58,539 bases of DNA. Source: Paludibacteraceae bacterium. GTDB lineage: Bacteria; Bacteroidota; Bacteroidia; Bacteroidales; Paludibacteraceae. Numbering within the stretch: position 1 is the stretch's first letter; each line of letters opens with the position of its first letter. Made by a program: the position numbers and the translations under genes. The notes below the pieces were generated by a model. That model had not been told where the DNA came from and searched no databases. It saw nothing but the letters and a program-made list of their open reading frames with translations. Location: assembly GCA_017478225.1 (NCBI GenBank), contig JAFVDX010000025.1, positions 1-58,539 on the forward strand, written 5' to 3'. Shown in pieces: positions 28,301-37,589 of the stretch.

Positions 28301-28520
28301 AAGTATTGTTCTGCCTAACGGCATGACACGCCGCCCTGACAGAGTGCTACTTGATAAAGGCAAAGCAATAGTTATTGACTATAAATTCGGATACTTGCAG
28401 CCACAAGAGCACAAAGAACAAGTTAAGGAATATATGTGCCTTATAAAAGATATGGGATTTGAAGTAGAAGGGTACCTTTGCTATGTAAATAAAAAAGAAA
28501 TAATACCTGTCAATTTATGA
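25377..28520 (+). CDS. AddA-like UvrD-family helicase-nuclease
   Basis: 1,047 residues. A complete superfamily 1A helicase core: Walker A SSAGSGKT (about residues 7-14), motif Ia TFTKKATAEMKDR, motif II IDEFQDTSDMQW, motif III GDSKQSIYRWRN, motif IV NYRSDRTIV, motif V TIHKSKGLEFDVVIVPF, motif VI YVAFTRAKHEL. The last 200 residues carry a PD-(D/E)XK nuclease of the RecB/AddA type (RRPDRVLLDKGKAIVIDYKFG, Q-x4-Y). This architecture processes double-strand DNA ends for homologous recombination. AddA normally works with AddB, which is not in this window. The gene overlaps rimM by four bases (ATGA), so the two are translationally coupled. Confidence 0.9.
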   Translation: MLAIYRSSAGSGKTFTLVRNYIDYLFSAKGNNKHRKLLAVTFTKKATAEMKDRIIKELSLLANNQGSAHADFLRQKHSLSESQLQIKAQAILFDILQDYSMFAVTTIDSFFQQIVRSFAHELSLQGSYNIELDEKQIRHAAVDDFFFNLPKDSTSPVIQQLMSIIEDNLDEGEHWNPTQVVYELTAQLFKETFLLHKDSIDQLLSKADSLNQYRKELRQWRKDFFERFFALVKQKEKIVPPEYEDEFSQKSKRFSVFRWTKADIMKFLKAPKELNYLRELFENTESMGKTDFARQQAIKLQPVAHDLYRLLFSDEAKKVLNADIILTYLPYLEIIHEVEICIRRSNKELNRLPISQTNLLLHRVIAEQSDTPFIYDKIGTRIQHYLIDEFQDTSDMQWSNFHPLVSETNAQGNENLVVGDSKQSIYRWRNSDYALLEYQLKKDFINQAKENILPNNYRSDRTIVEQNNKIFGLLTDAMQQEYDMRLDIKDSANGIKRVYNSYLQEPTKAESGYVRIEFLPFSTAAQRRLEAMNRLPDILHDLQQRGYNMSDVVFLVRNNSEGGKLANYLMSQGFEVMSNDSMLVDSAEEVKFIILLLKWQIHPKDQLIQTELQYHYDLIKGKDAHQALMHSINTTDNTLWQEAIQYSHLPLLNQVEKLIRHFNLRVNEGSQLYLQAFEDVIYNYSNKYSNDLYSFLDWWDQTGSQTKISMPTNSQSVQVMTIHKSKGLEFDVVIVPFCDWETSDAQTQKKKNILWVEPKDDLFSMNGQIPLLPVVYSSNLKNTIFASDYKRELQDLYIDNLNLTYVAFTRAKHELYVFGPTSDYTTAKGNTANDRNNIGGMLHSLLKQELTENIYQSGNKRIKESEQPQTPHILVYDDQTGHQLQLLLHSNAQDFFLAERPKELNSSANLGIIMHQLLCQIKHKDDESTAISRLLQEGVINAEQMGIIKTEMRRFWQLIDGKDWFDEHYEILNEQSIVLPNGMTRRPDRVLLDKGKAIVIDYKFGYLQPQEHKEQVKEYMCLIKDMGFEVEGYLCYVNKKEIIPVNL

Positions 28521-29020
28521 TAAGACTTGAAGAACTTATAGAAATAGGTAAGATCAGCAAAACACACGGCACGAGAGGCGAAGTGGTTTGCAATATAAAT
28601 GCAGATTTGCTGGAAACGGCAGATCCTGATTATCTTATTTTGAGTATAGATAATTTGTTCGTACCATTTTTTATTGAAGAATATCGGTATAAAACTGACA
28701 ATAGTATAATTTTGCTTTTAACCGATGTTTCTAATTCCGCCGCAGCACAAAATTTAGTAGGAAGCAGTTTGTATATTGAACTAAAGCAACTCCCTGAAGA
28801 CTATCAGATTGAGCCTCAATTTGGCAATTTGATAGGTTATAAGGTAGAGGATAATAACAAAGGTTTGCTTGGCATAATTGAAGCGATAGACACTACTACT
28901 ATAAACACTCTTGTGCAACTTGACAATGGCATTGTGTTGCCATTACACGAAGATTTCATAGAGTCTGCTGATAGCAAAAATCATGTCCTTGTGCTCAACC
29001 TACCTCAGGGATTGATTTAG
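28517..29020 (+). CDS. rimM: Ribosome maturation factor RimM
   Basis: 167 residues, the usual size. It assists 30S subunit maturation around the 3' domain of 16S rRNA by binding ribosomal protein S19. The N-terminal RimM barrel contains IGKISKTHGTRGEV, and the C-terminal PRC-barrel-like half contains LIGYKVED...GIIEAI and the typical PLHEDFI. It overlaps the end of the AddA-like gene by ATGA. The usual neighbours rpsP and trmD are absent here. The convergent transporter gene ends 26 bp away. Confidence 0.93.
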   Translation: MIRLEELIEIGKISKTHGTRGEVVCNINADLLETADPDYLILSIDNLFVPFFIEEYRYKTDNSIILLLTDVSNSAAAQNLVGSSLYIELKQLPEDYQIEPQFGNLIGYKVEDNNKGLLGIIEAIDTTTINTLVQLDNGIVLPLHEDFIESADSKNHVLVLNLPQGLI

Positions 29021-29046
29021 GCCTTGCAAGAATGGAAAGCGAAACC

Positions 29047-31518
29047 TTATTTCTTGTTCCCGATTACTTTTTTTCTTATCCATTTGCTTTTCATACATAA
29101 TCTGAAGAGCCATGGCTCGAGAGTGTAAGAAAGCATCATAGTGGTGATCATACCCACTAATGAGGCAAAACCGATGCTTCTGATTGCGGGGTGTTGTGCA
29201 AAGAGGAGCGAGAACATACAAATTACGAGTATTGTTGCGCTGATGGTTATTGCCGTTTTGTGATATGTCAATAATTGCGGATTATCGCCTCGTTCTCGCG
29301 CGAGCAAGCCATCCATGATAAAGATACTATAGTCCACTCCTATACCGAAGATAAACGATGATACTACAATATTTATCAAATTGAACTCATGCCCTGTCAG
29401 ATACATTGCGCCCAACACTACATACCAACTAATCGTCATAGGCAAGAAGGCAATTATTGCCACAGTAAGTCGTCTGAACGAGAGTAGCAGAACCACAAGC
29501 ACAAACAATGCCGAAATACCGAGGATGGTATTGAAATCGTCGTTCATCATCTTCACAGTATCAATAGTATAGTAGAAGGGGTCGAGTACTAAACAAGCGG
29601 ATTTTTCTGTAGGGCGAATACTTGTAAGAATTCCATTTACTTTATTTACATCTTGTTCTGATAATTTTACCGGTAAAAATACGAGATACTTATCTTCTAC
29701 TTGTTCGGTAAGATTACTCAAGATCATTTCGGGTATCAGATTGATATCCGAGAGCAATTGCGGTTGTATGTTTGCAGACATTAGTTCCTTAAAGGGCAAG
29801 AACCATTCAGCATCAATTTGATTTTGTCGGCATGCTTTCTGTATATTGCTCCATGTGGCAGCAGAATTTTTGTCGAAATAGTCATGCCAATGGTTGATTC
29901 TCTGCTGCTGTGTGCTTAGAGATGGCATGAATGTAGAGACCTTGCTGAATGAATGTATTACTCCTTGTTTTTTTAGTGAGTCACATTTGTTTTCTAATGC
30001 CTCTAAGCCAACGAGAGCATCGTCCATATCAGCAGCCACAGCAGCATAGTACTGTTGGAACATGCCCTTGTTGTTTTTTTGCTGCCATATCTGCCTTGAG
30101 CGCAAGACATCTTCAGCAGTGTAGTTAATGTGTTTTAGGTCGCTATCGAACTTAACGAACGGTGAGAAGGCACAAGTGGCTACGACAAACACCAACATGA
30201 GAACGAGCAGCCATGTTTTCTTGTCGATTTCAGCATTATTTATTTTTTCAAGGAAATCGAATGCTCTTTGGTTTTTCTTATTGATTTTCGGGAAGAAATG
30301 CGGCATAAAAATGAGTGAAGCCACAGTAGTTCCTATCATTGCAAAAACTGCGAATAGGCCAAAGTCTTGTAACAACGACGATTGAGTGAACAATAGACCT
30401 GCAAAGGCACCAATAGTTGTTAAAGAACCTAAAATTACAGGTTTTGTTTGTTCTTTTATGGTCCGCTCTGCCTCACCAACATACTTGAAATGTATCATCA
30501 CATGCAGGCAATAACTGAGCGCTACGCCAAGCACGATAGCACCTATTCCTAATGCCATGACAGACATAGAACCTTTGCAGACATACATTCCAAACAAAGC
30601 GAATATGGCTCCATATAAGATAGGCATCAGGATTAAGACATTGGTAGATGGTTGCTTGAAGCACCAACCAAGAAGCAAAAGGATAATTATCAGGGCAATG
30701 CCTATTGTATAGAGTAAATCGGTTTTGATTCTTGCAGCATTATTAGCCGATTGAATAACAGTGCCATGATATAGAATCTCAACATCACTAAATTGTTCTT
30801 CAGTAAGTTTTTTTGCGCGTTTGATGGCCTTCAGCAATTTGCCTGCTTGTCCGGAGTCCATACTATTTAAGTTGGGTGAGACAAACCCTTGACAGACTTT
30901 TGAATCAGCAGAGAAAAGGTGATTATTATAAAAGCGCGAGTTTTGAGCATTATTTATAGGCAGTTTACTTAACAATATACCTGCCGGATCGTATGCAATG
31001 AAATCATATAAGAGTTCGCCTGCTTCAGCATTATTTTCTATGAAATTTTTATATTGGCCTATCTGATAAGTCAGATGCTCAATCGAAAGCAAAGAATCCA
31101 TCTGATTGTCAGTAAAGTCTAAGTAGGCAGGTGATTGCTCTGCCAAATAATATGCTACATCAATATATTCAGCAGGATCGATTTCATATAGTGTACCTTC
31201 AATAAGACCTTCGATTTTGTCATCTTGTTCTAATGTTTGCATAAAATAATCTAATGCTTCTGCGAGCATTTCACGATCTGATAAAGAAAAACAAGAGGTA
31301 TCTTTTCTTAATACTTGAACAAACACTTTGTCTTTTACTTTCAGTTCTGAGAATGCCAAATCTACAGTCATATTATCACCCGTAGGAGGCAGGAGTTTGG
31401 CTATATTTTCTTCAAATCGGCATTTGAATGCAAAAAAAGCGAATAAGATAGTAGTTGCGCCCAAACACAAATACATCAACCATTTATGAGACCTAAAAAA
31501 TCTATACAGACTTACCAT
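29047..31518 (-). CDS. MMPL/RND-superfamily transporter
   Basis: 823 residues from ATG 31518; the frame continues four codons upstream to a TTG, but the ATG is the better start. The layout is that of MMPL proteins: helix 1 at about residues 12-35, a large periplasmic loop, five helices (about 270-400), a second helix and periplasmic loop, then five more helices. GIGVDYSIFIMDGLLARERG before helix 10 and a matching ALGIGAIVLGVALSYCLHVMIHF earlier are the duplicated RND signatures with proton-relay acidic residues. It probably moves a lipid or hydrophobic molecule across the inner membrane; the substrate is not deducible. A promoter lies at 31553-31584. Confidence 0.9.
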   Translation of the reverse strand: MVSLYRFFRSHKWLMYLCLGATTILFAFFAFKCRFEENIAKLLPPTGDNMTVDLAFSELKVKDKVFVQVLRKDTSCFSLSDREMLAEALDYFMQTLEQDDKIEGLIEGTLYEIDPAEYIDVAYYLAEQSPAYLDFTDNQMDSLLSIEHLTYQIGQYKNFIENNAEAGELLYDFIAYDPAGILLSKLPINNAQNSRFYNNHLFSADSKVCQGFVSPNLNSMDSGQAGKLLKAIKRAKKLTEEQFSDVEILYHGTVIQSANNAARIKTDLLYTIGIALIIILLLLGWCFKQPSTNVLILMPILYGAIFALFGMYVCKGSMSVMALGIGAIVLGVALSYCLHVMIHFKYVGEAERTIKEQTKPVILGSLTTIGAFAGLLFTQSSLLQDFGLFAVFAMIGTTVASLIFMPHFFPKINKKNQRAFDFLEKINNAEIDKKTWLLVLMLVFVVATCAFSPFVKFDSDLKHINYTAEDVLRSRQIWQQKNNKGMFQQYYAAVAADMDDALVGLEALENKCDSLKKQGVIHSFSKVSTFMPSLSTQQQRINHWHDYFDKNSAATWSNIQKACRQNQIDAEWFLPFKELMSANIQPQLLSDINLIPEMILSNLTEQVEDKYLVFLPVKLSEQDVNKVNGILTSIRPTEKSACLVLDPFYYTIDTVKMMNDDFNTILGISALFVLVVLLLSFRRLTVAIIAFLPMTISWYVVLGAMYLTGHEFNLINIVVSSFIFGIGVDYSIFIMDGLLARERGDNPQLLTYHKTAITISATILVICMFSLLFAQHPAIRSIGFASLVGMITTMMLSYTLEPWLFRLCMKSKWIRKKVIGNKK

Positions 31519-31552
31519 ATCTATTAACAATAATATTCTACATTAGAGAGCG

Positions 31553-31584
31553 CAAAGGTACAATAATTATTTGATTTGCGCAAT
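31553..31584 (-). promoter_or_regulatory. Promoter of the MMPL transporter gene
   Basis: Minus-strand TACCTTTG at 31560-31553, with ATTG (31584-31581) 20 bases upstream as an imperfect -33 box. Confidence 0.65.
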
Positions 31585-31606
31585 TTTATGAAATAGTGTA
31601 CCTTTG
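31575..31606 (+). promoter_or_regulatory. Upstream plus-strand promoter, about 140 bp before the PagL-like gene
   Basis: TTTG at 31575-31578, 20 bases, TACCTTTG at 31599-31606: a perfect match. It overlaps the minus-strand promoter of the transporter. A second perfect promoter follows at 31685-31716, so this one may make a longer leader or a short separate RNA. Confidence 0.7.
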
Positions 31607-31684
31607 TAGTCGCTTAAAGACACACATATAAGCGGAGATAATCAGGCTGTTTTTTGATATCGCGTATAAGGGTGTGCTTATTAT

Positions 31685-31716
31685 TTTGTTCATTTAAGTT
31701 TGATTTAGTAATTTTG
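31685..31716 (+). promoter_or_regulatory. Proximal promoter of the PagL-like gene
   Basis: TTTG at 31685-31688, 20 bases, TAATTTTG at 31709-31716. The start site near 31723 favours ATG 31745 over ATG 31730. Confidence 0.8.
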
Positions 31717-31744
31717 CGCAATAATTCAATTGTTTATTTTATTT

Positions 31745-33007
31745 ATGTACAGACGCCACCTCACATTATTACTATCCGTTATGTTATGTGCATTATGTCA
31801 TGGTGCTGTGCCTGTGCGATATCGTGTTTCAGGTGCAGCAGGTGGTGTATTAAGAGGTAGCATTATAGAAAATTGGATAGGCTCTCGTCCTGTTTTAGGA
31901 GGGGAAGTGGCAGTGGAGTTTTTGCCGACAGGAAGATTAGAATCACTGCAATGGTATAACAACGCTTCTATTGGTGTAGCATTTTCAGTTTTGGACCTAA
32001 CCAACTCACAAATTCTTGGTCAGGCATATACGCCATACGCATACTTGAATGTGCCATTTGTCAGATTGCCTCATTTTGTATTTGGTATTCGTCCCGGATT
32101 AGGGTTGGCATTTGTCAGCAAAAACTACTACAACACTGTACCGCCGGAATTGAAATATGTTCCCGGGTCGATTCAATATCCTGTGAGCAATGGTGGTTCG
32201 GGCAGTTATACAAATGCATATTTTTCCACTGCTCTTTACTTCGATTTTCCTATTCGCAAAGGATTTTCAGTGAATTTGACAGCGGGTTGGTATCATATTT
32301 CTAATGGTAGCATACGGCAGCCTAATTCAGGTTTTAACATGCTAAATGCTCAGTTAGGGGTTACCTACCAGCCTCAAGCAGAAGGATATAAAGCGCCCGA
32401 GTCAAAGGTTCCTCGCGGACTATATGACGGCAAGCGCTGGGATGTGGAAATATCAGTTAGTGGCGGAGCAAGACAAGCCTATTTTGCTGATCGCAAGACT
32501 TTTGGTATCGCAGCAATAGGTGTTTCGGCGCACTATAGACCATGGTCAATATTTAAGATAGGCGGCGGAGTGGATGTTTTTTATGATGGTTATTATCGCT
32601 CGGTTTGTGATGAGTTTGCTTCACAACAGAATGTGCCTATAACATATTTTTCTAAGACTTACTTGAAAGAGAGCAAAATAGAGAATTGTTTTCGCGTGGG
32701 AGTAAGCATTCAGCCTGAATTTGTTATTGGCAAACTGACAATAGGTTTGCATGCCGGAGTATATTTATATGACCCTATTAAGAATTTAGAGCCATATAAT
32801 GATGCCAAATCAGCGGGAGGAAAACTTAATCGAAGTATATTTTATCGTTACGATGTAAGTAAAGCGGGCGTAGAACAAGATGGTTGGCTTTACACGCATG
32901 TAGTGTTGAAATATAGAATTACCAAACATTGGTTTGTTCAGGCGGGTGCCAAGTCACATTTTGCCAAAGTAGAATTTTTTGACTTCGGTACGGGAATTGC
33001 TTTTTGA
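31745..33007 (+). CDS. PagL-like lipid A deacylase / acyloxyacyl hydrolase-type barrel
   Basis: 420 residues from ATG 31745, which opens a signal peptide (MYRRHLTLLLSVMLCALCHG). The first half is a PagL-type barrel: the catalytic signature H-x-S-N is present as HISNGS (His 184, Ser 186) in a strand GWYHISNGSIRQPNSGFNM. PagL enzymes remove the 3-O-linked acyl chain of lipid A in the outer membrane. The protein is about twice the usual PagL length; residues 220-420 are a second set of barrel-like strands (VEISVSGGARQAYF, AAIGVSAHYRPWSIF, IGGGVDVFYDGYY, THVVLKYRI). The gene runs directly into the histidine kinase gene with overlapping frames. Lipid A as the substrate is inferred from the family. 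Confidence 0.82.
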   Translation: MYRRHLTLLLSVMLCALCHGAVPVRYRVSGAAGGVLRGSIIENWIGSRPVLGGEVAVEFLPTGRLESLQWYNNASIGVAFSVLDLTNSQILGQAYTPYAYLNVPFVRLPHFVFGIRPGLGLAFVSKNYYNTVPPELKYVPGSIQYPVSNGGSGSYTNAYFSTALYFDFPIRKGFSVNLTAGWYHISNGSIRQPNSGFNMLNAQLGVTYQPQAEGYKAPESKVPRGLYDGKRWDVEISVSGGARQAYFADRKTFGIAAIGVSAHYRPWSIFKIGGGVDVFYDGYYRSVCDEFASQQNVPITYFSKTYLKESKIENCFRVGVSIQPEFVIGKLTIGLHAGVYLYDPIKNLEPYNDAKSAGGKLNRSIFYRYDVSKAGVEQDGWLYTHVVLKYRITKHWFVQAGAKSHFAKVEFFDFGTGIAF

Positions 33008-33045
33008 AAGTAAATACTATTAACAAGAGGACGAAACGGAACGCT

Positions 33046-35208
33046 GTGAAGAAAACAATAATTTTCATATTATTAGCGGTATGTCTGCTCTCATGTAGCA
33101 CAGAACTTGAGCGTTGTGCTCGTCACACGCAAAAGACGCTTATTGAACAAGAGAAAAAAGCGGAATACCTGACGGAGAAAATCATTACTTCGTTGGGAGT
33201 AAATTCGTTTGACTCGCTATGGAGCATAACTCAACAAGAACAAGACATATTGATTTATGTATTCGATAGGAAAGGAATGGTGTATTGGTCTGACAACTGG
33301 CTTGCCGGTCAGCAAATATTCCTAAAGAATTATAATGTATGGTTCTATCAACGATTTGACAATGCTCACTGCGTATGTCGCTGGGAAAAAGCGGGAAATT
33401 ATAATATACTGACCGTTATTCCTGTTGCAACTGCCTATTCAATCAGTAATCATCAACTTCGGAACACTTTTTTACATCCCTTCAAGAAATATTCAAACAT
33501 AGGAATAACCACTATCTCTCATGAAAACTCGTTAAGGATATATAATGATGACCAAAGCCCGCTATTTTCGTTAGAAGTTATCGACAGCAAGTTATCAGAA
33601 AACCAAGAAGAGTTTACTCATCTTGCAGAGAGTTTTTCGTATCAGACCTTAGTTGAGCAGGACGACACAAATAATAAGCACTCAAGAGGTTTTTATTTTT
33701 ACTTTATTTTGGAACTGATTCTGTTTGCTGCAATAATTATTTTTGGCATAATAGGTCTTATACGCAACAAAGGCTGGAAGAACATGCGCTTGAGGGTGAA
33801 ATTCCAATATGCGACTATCACTCTGATATTATTTATGTCGGTGTATGTGTTTGCCATAACTGCTGTATCTGCTCGCGACAGGTATTCTAATCAGCAGCGT
33901 CAATCTCTTGAGCGCAAGACCAAATACATACAGAAAGCGCTTCAGGATATGTATTTTTGGAATTTGAATCTTAGTCAAAAGAACACTGCGGGTTTGAGCA
34001 TTGACCTAAGAGATATGAGTTTTGCATACGAGACAGATATTCATGTATATGATATGCAAGGCACACTGGTAGGCACGAGTGCTCCTATGCTTTTTGACAA
34101 AGGACTTATGTCTAAACATATTGCACCTGAACCATTTTTTACGGGCAAATCGACAATGATGCAATACGAGTATATCGGCGATATGCGTTATCTTGCTGCA
34201 TATACAGAATTTATTAATGGTAATTATGAGCAGATAGGTTATATTGCAGTACCTCTTTTTATCAGTACAGAGGCTATAGACCAAGCCACAGACGATTTTC
34301 TGAGCAAATTGTTGTTACCAAATTTGCTTGTATTAGTGCTTACTTTTATTGTGAGTTTTATAGTTGCCCGCAGTATGACTCGTCCTTTGTCAGTAATTGC
34401 TGATCACATGCGCCGTTTGAAAATAGGACAAAAGGCAGATAGGTTAGAATATAATAATCATGATGAATTAGGTGAATTGGTGATGCGCTACAACGAGATG
34501 GTTGACCAATTGGAAATCTCCTCCGAGAAATTAGCCCGCTCTGAACGAGAGGGAGCATGGCGCACTATGGCTCGACAGATAGCACATGAAATCAACAACC
34601 CGCTTACGCCAATGAAACTGACCATTCAGCAGTTGCAACGACTGCAACAAGCAGGTGATGAGCGATTTGAGGCATACTTCAAGAAATCGACTACAATGCT
34701 GATAGAACAGATAGATAATTTGTCGAAAATAGCACAGTCGTTTTCGCAATTTGCTAAGATGCCTGAGGTGATAACCACGGAGGTGGATATAGCGAGGAAA
34801 CTTTCTACGGTAATAGCCTTATTCCGCAACAATCAGAGTCAAACCCCAATCAGATACATAGGCGCAGAGAGTGGAGTGATGGCAAAGGCTGATGAAGAGC
34901 AGATATCTCAGGTATTTAATAATATCATAAAGAATGCACTACAGGCAATAGAAAACAAAGAAGATGGAGATATAATAGTTATATTAAAACAAGAAAACAA
35001 CAATGTAGAAATATCGATATCAGACAATGGTTACGGCATACCCGAGCAGATACAAGAGAAGATTTTTCTTCCTAACTTCACCACCAAGAATACCGGCATG
35101 GGACTTGGACTTGCTATCTCTAAAAATATAGTAGAGGGATCGGGCGGAACAATTCGTTTTACAACATCAAACAAGGGAACTACATTTTATATCACACTGA
35201 AAATATAA
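33046..35208 (+). CDS. NtrY-like sensor histidine kinase
   Basis: 720 residues from GTG 33046, which begins MKKTIIFILLAVCLLSC; an in-frame TTG at 33004 would add 14 residues and overlap the upstream stop. An N-terminal hydrophobic segment (possibly a lipobox, LLSC) is followed by a sensor region, two helices (about residues 215-275), a second sensor loop and a third helix (about 425-445). Then come HAMP (SMTRPLSVIADHMRRLKIG), HisKA with phospho-accepting His 514 (IAHEINNPLTPMK) and HATPase_c (NIIKNALQAI, DNGYGIPEQ, GMGLGLAIS). The HExNNPLTPxK form of the H-box is typical of NtrB/NtrY kinases. No response regulator is adjacent, so it is an orphan here. Its overlap with the PagL-like gene suggests a link to envelope state, which is inference. 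Confidence 0.9.
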   Translation: MKKTIIFILLAVCLLSCSTELERCARHTQKTLIEQEKKAEYLTEKIITSLGVNSFDSLWSITQQEQDILIYVFDRKGMVYWSDNWLAGQQIFLKNYNVWFYQRFDNAHCVCRWEKAGNYNILTVIPVATAYSISNHQLRNTFLHPFKKYSNIGITTISHENSLRIYNDDQSPLFSLEVIDSKLSENQEEFTHLAESFSYQTLVEQDDTNNKHSRGFYFYFILELILFAAIIIFGIIGLIRNKGWKNMRLRVKFQYATITLILFMSVYVFAITAVSARDRYSNQQRQSLERKTKYIQKALQDMYFWNLNLSQKNTAGLSIDLRDMSFAYETDIHVYDMQGTLVGTSAPMLFDKGLMSKHIAPEPFFTGKSTMMQYEYIGDMRYLAAYTEFINGNYEQIGYIAVPLFISTEAIDQATDDFLSKLLLPNLLVLVLTFIVSFIVARSMTRPLSVIADHMRRLKIGQKADRLEYNNHDELGELVMRYNEMVDQLEISSEKLARSEREGAWRTMARQIAHEINNPLTPMKLTIQQLQRLQQAGDERFEAYFKKSTTMLIEQIDNLSKIAQSFSQFAKMPEVITTEVDIARKLSTVIALFRNNQSQTPIRYIGAESGVMAKADEEQISQVFNNIIKNALQAIENKEDGDIIVILKQENNNVEISISDNGYGIPEQIQEKIFLPNFTTKNTGMGLGLAISKNIVEGSGGTIRFTTSNKGTTFYITLKI

Positions 35209-35283
35209 TCATAACCTCAGAAAAAATAGAATTACATCTTTCGAGAAAAGGCAACTATATATACGCAGGTTATATGCAAATTT

Positions 35284-35318
35284 ATACGCAGATTTATACG
35301 ATAATCTGCGTATTTTTT
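35284..35318 (+). terminator. Terminator after the histidine kinase gene
   Basis: ATACGCAGATT (35284-35294), 8-base loop, AATCTGCGTAT (35303-35313), then a run of T. It separates the kinase from clpB. Confidence 0.88.
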
Positions 35319-35442
35319 CTGCCAAATTGTCAGAAAAATGCTATTGGAATATAAGTTGAGTTAGTATGAGCAAATGATTAAGAAAAATGGGGTTGAATAG
35401 TAATAAACACAATAATAACAGAACAATAAAAACAACAAAGAT

Positions 35443-37578
35443 ATGAAGACAGAGAATTTACAAAAGTACGCCATCAATCTTTGCGATAGGGCAAAGCAAG
35501 GCAAATTGGACCCTGTAATAGGTCGAGATGAAGAAATACGGCGTGTCTTACAGATATTGAGCCGTAGAACAAAGAACAATCCTATTCTGATTGGCGAGCC
35601 TGGTGTAGGTAAGACTGCAATTGCAGAAGGATTGGCACATAGAGTAGTTAGAGGTGATGTTCCTGAAAACTTAAAGCGCAAACTGATATATTCTCTTGAT
35701 ATGGGTGCTTTGGTTGCAGGTGCAAAATATCAAGGTGAGTTTGAAGAGCGTCTGAAAGGAGTGATAAACGAGGTGATTGAATCAAACGGTGAGATTATAT
35801 TATTTATCGATGAGATTCACACGCTTGTAGGTGCCGGTCAGACGAGTGGTGCGATGGATGCCGCCAACATCTTGAAACCTGCCCTTGCGCGAGGCGACTT
35901 GCGTTGTATCGGTGCCACCACATTGAACGAATACCAAAAGTACTTTGAGAAGGATAAGGCATTGGAAAGGCGTTTCCAAATAGTTATGGTTGACGAGCCT
36001 GACGAGGCTGCTACTATCAGTATTTTGCGCGGCTTGAAAGAGCGTTATGAGAACCATCACAAAGTTCGTATTCAAGACGATGCTCTTGTGGCAGCAGTGC
36101 AATTATCTTCTCGTTACATAACCGACAGATTTTTGCCTGACAAGGCCATTGACCTTGTTGACGAGGCAGCAGCCAAACTAAGGCTTGAGATGGATAGCGT
36201 TCCTGAGGAATTAGATACTTTAGAAAGACAAATCAAACAACTTGAGATAGAAAAGGCGAGCATGCGTAGTGCATCGAAAGATGATAAGACAGACGAGCGT
36301 AGAAAAGTTATTGACCAAAAGTTAGCAACACTAAAACAAGAATCTGCGGACATGCGAGCACGGTGGAACAAAGAGAAAGAACATATCAATACCATCCAAC
36401 AAGAAAAGATCCGAATTGAGCAACTCCGCCATGAAGCAGACACTGCAGAGAGAGAGGGTAATTATAACAGAGTAGCAGAGATCAGATATGGCCTCATACC
36501 CCAAGCAGAAGAGCGGATAAAATCGGCTCAGGCAGCACTTCATAGTGAATCTAATGAATATGCAAATAGTCAAACTCTTATTAAAGAGGAGGTTGATGAA
36601 GATGATATTGCAGAGGTTGTAAGCCGTTGGACAGGTATTCCGGTGCAAAAGATGATGCAGTCAGAAAGAGACAAACTCTTGCATTTAGAGGAGGAACTGC
36701 ATAAGCGAGTAATAGGTCAAGACGATGCCATTAAAGCGGTGAGCGATGCCATACGCCGTTCCAGAGCAGGCTTGCAGGATCCTAAACGCCCGATAGGCTC
36801 GTTTATATTCCTTGGCACAACAGGTGTTGGTAAGACTGAGTTGGCCAAAGCACTTGCGGACTATCTTTTTGACGACGAGAATATGATGACTCGTATAGAT
36901 ATGTCAGAATATCAAGAGAAATTCAGTGCCACTCGACTTATCGGTGCGCCTCCAGGATATGTAGGCTACGACGAGGGCGGTCAGTTGACTGAGGCTATAA
37001 GACGCAAACCTTATTCGGTCGTATTGTTTGATGAGATAGAAAAGGCTCACCCGGATGTGTTCAATGTGTTGCTGCAAGTGTTGGACGATGGTCGTCTGAC
37101 AGACAACAAAGGCAGAACTGTGAATTTCAAGAACACCATTATCATAATGACCAGTAATTTGGGTAGCCAACTTATCAGAGAGAACGAAGAAAATGGTGTA
37201 AGTCGCGAACAAACCGAGCAGCAAGTATTAGGAATGCTTCGTGAAACAATAAGACCTGAATTCTTGAATCGTATAGACGAGATTATAATGTTTACGCCTC
37301 TAAGCGAAAAAGAAATTCAAGATGTTGTTGGTTTGCAAATAGCATCTATTCACAAAATGCTTATGGAAAATGGTATTGACTTGAGAGTAACGGATGATGC
37401 AGTCAGATATATAGCCCATGAGGGTTATGACCCGCAATTCGGAGCAAGACCAGTAAAGCGTGCTTTACAAACACTTGTACTCAATGAACTGAGCAAAAAC
37501 ATTATTGCAGGAAAAGTAGATCACCTAAAGCCGGTAATAGTAGATTTGCATGATGGAAAATTAGATTTTAAGAACTAA
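35443..37578 (+). CDS. clpB: ClpB-type disaggregase lacking the N-terminal domain
   Basis: 711 residues. A hexameric AAA+ chaperone that pulls aggregated proteins apart with DnaK. Both nucleotide-binding domains are intact: Walker A GEPGVGKT (51-58) and GTTGVGKT (458-465), Walker B ILFIDE and VLFDEIE, and pore loops KYQGEFEER and GYVGYDEGG. The coiled-coil M-domain characteristic of ClpB lies at about 250-375. The protein begins at the linker ([24 protein letters not shown]); the usual Clp_N domain of about 150 residues is missing. In-frame TAA codons precede the ATG and the 230 bp upstream hold only a terminator, so the domain is truly absent from this locus. No promoter with a full consensus was seen. 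Confidence 0.93.
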   Translation: MKTENLQKYAINLCDRAKQGKLDPVIGRDEEIRRVLQILSRRTKNNPILIGEPGVGKTAIAEGLAHRVVRGDVPENLKRKLIYSLDMGALVAGAKYQGEFEERLKGVINEVIESNGEIILFIDEIHTLVGAGQTSGAMDAANILKPALARGDLRCIGATTLNEYQKYFEKDKALERRFQIVMVDEPDEAATISILRGLKERYENHHKVRIQDDALVAAVQLSSRYITDRFLPDKAIDLVDEAAAKLRLEMDSVPEELDTLERQIKQLEIEKASMRSASKDDKTDERRKVIDQKLATLKQESADMRARWNKEKEHINTIQQEKIRIEQLRHEADTAEREGNYNRVAEIRYGLIPQAEERIKSAQAALHSESNEYANSQTLIKEEVDEDDIAEVVSRWTGIPVQKMMQSERDKLLHLEEELHKRVIGQDDAIKAVSDAIRRSRAGLQDPKRPIGSFIFLGTTGVGKTELAKALADYLFDDENMMTRIDMSEYQEKFSATRLIGAPPGYVGYDEGGQLTEAIRRKPYSVVLFDEIEKAHPDVFNVLLQVLDDGRLTDNKGRTVNFKNTIIIMTSNLGSQLIRENEENGVSREQTEQQVLGMLRETIRPEFLNRIDEIIMFTPLSEKEIQDVVGLQIASIHKMLMENGIDLRVTDDAVRYIAHEGYDPQFGARPVKRALQTLVLNELSKNIIAGKVDHLKPVIVDLHDGKLDFKN

Positions 37579-37589
37579 ATAAATATTTG

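Noticed and set aside
29021..29046. Terminator between the convergent rimM and transporter genes
   Set aside because: Only 26 bp, with no convincing stem or T run.
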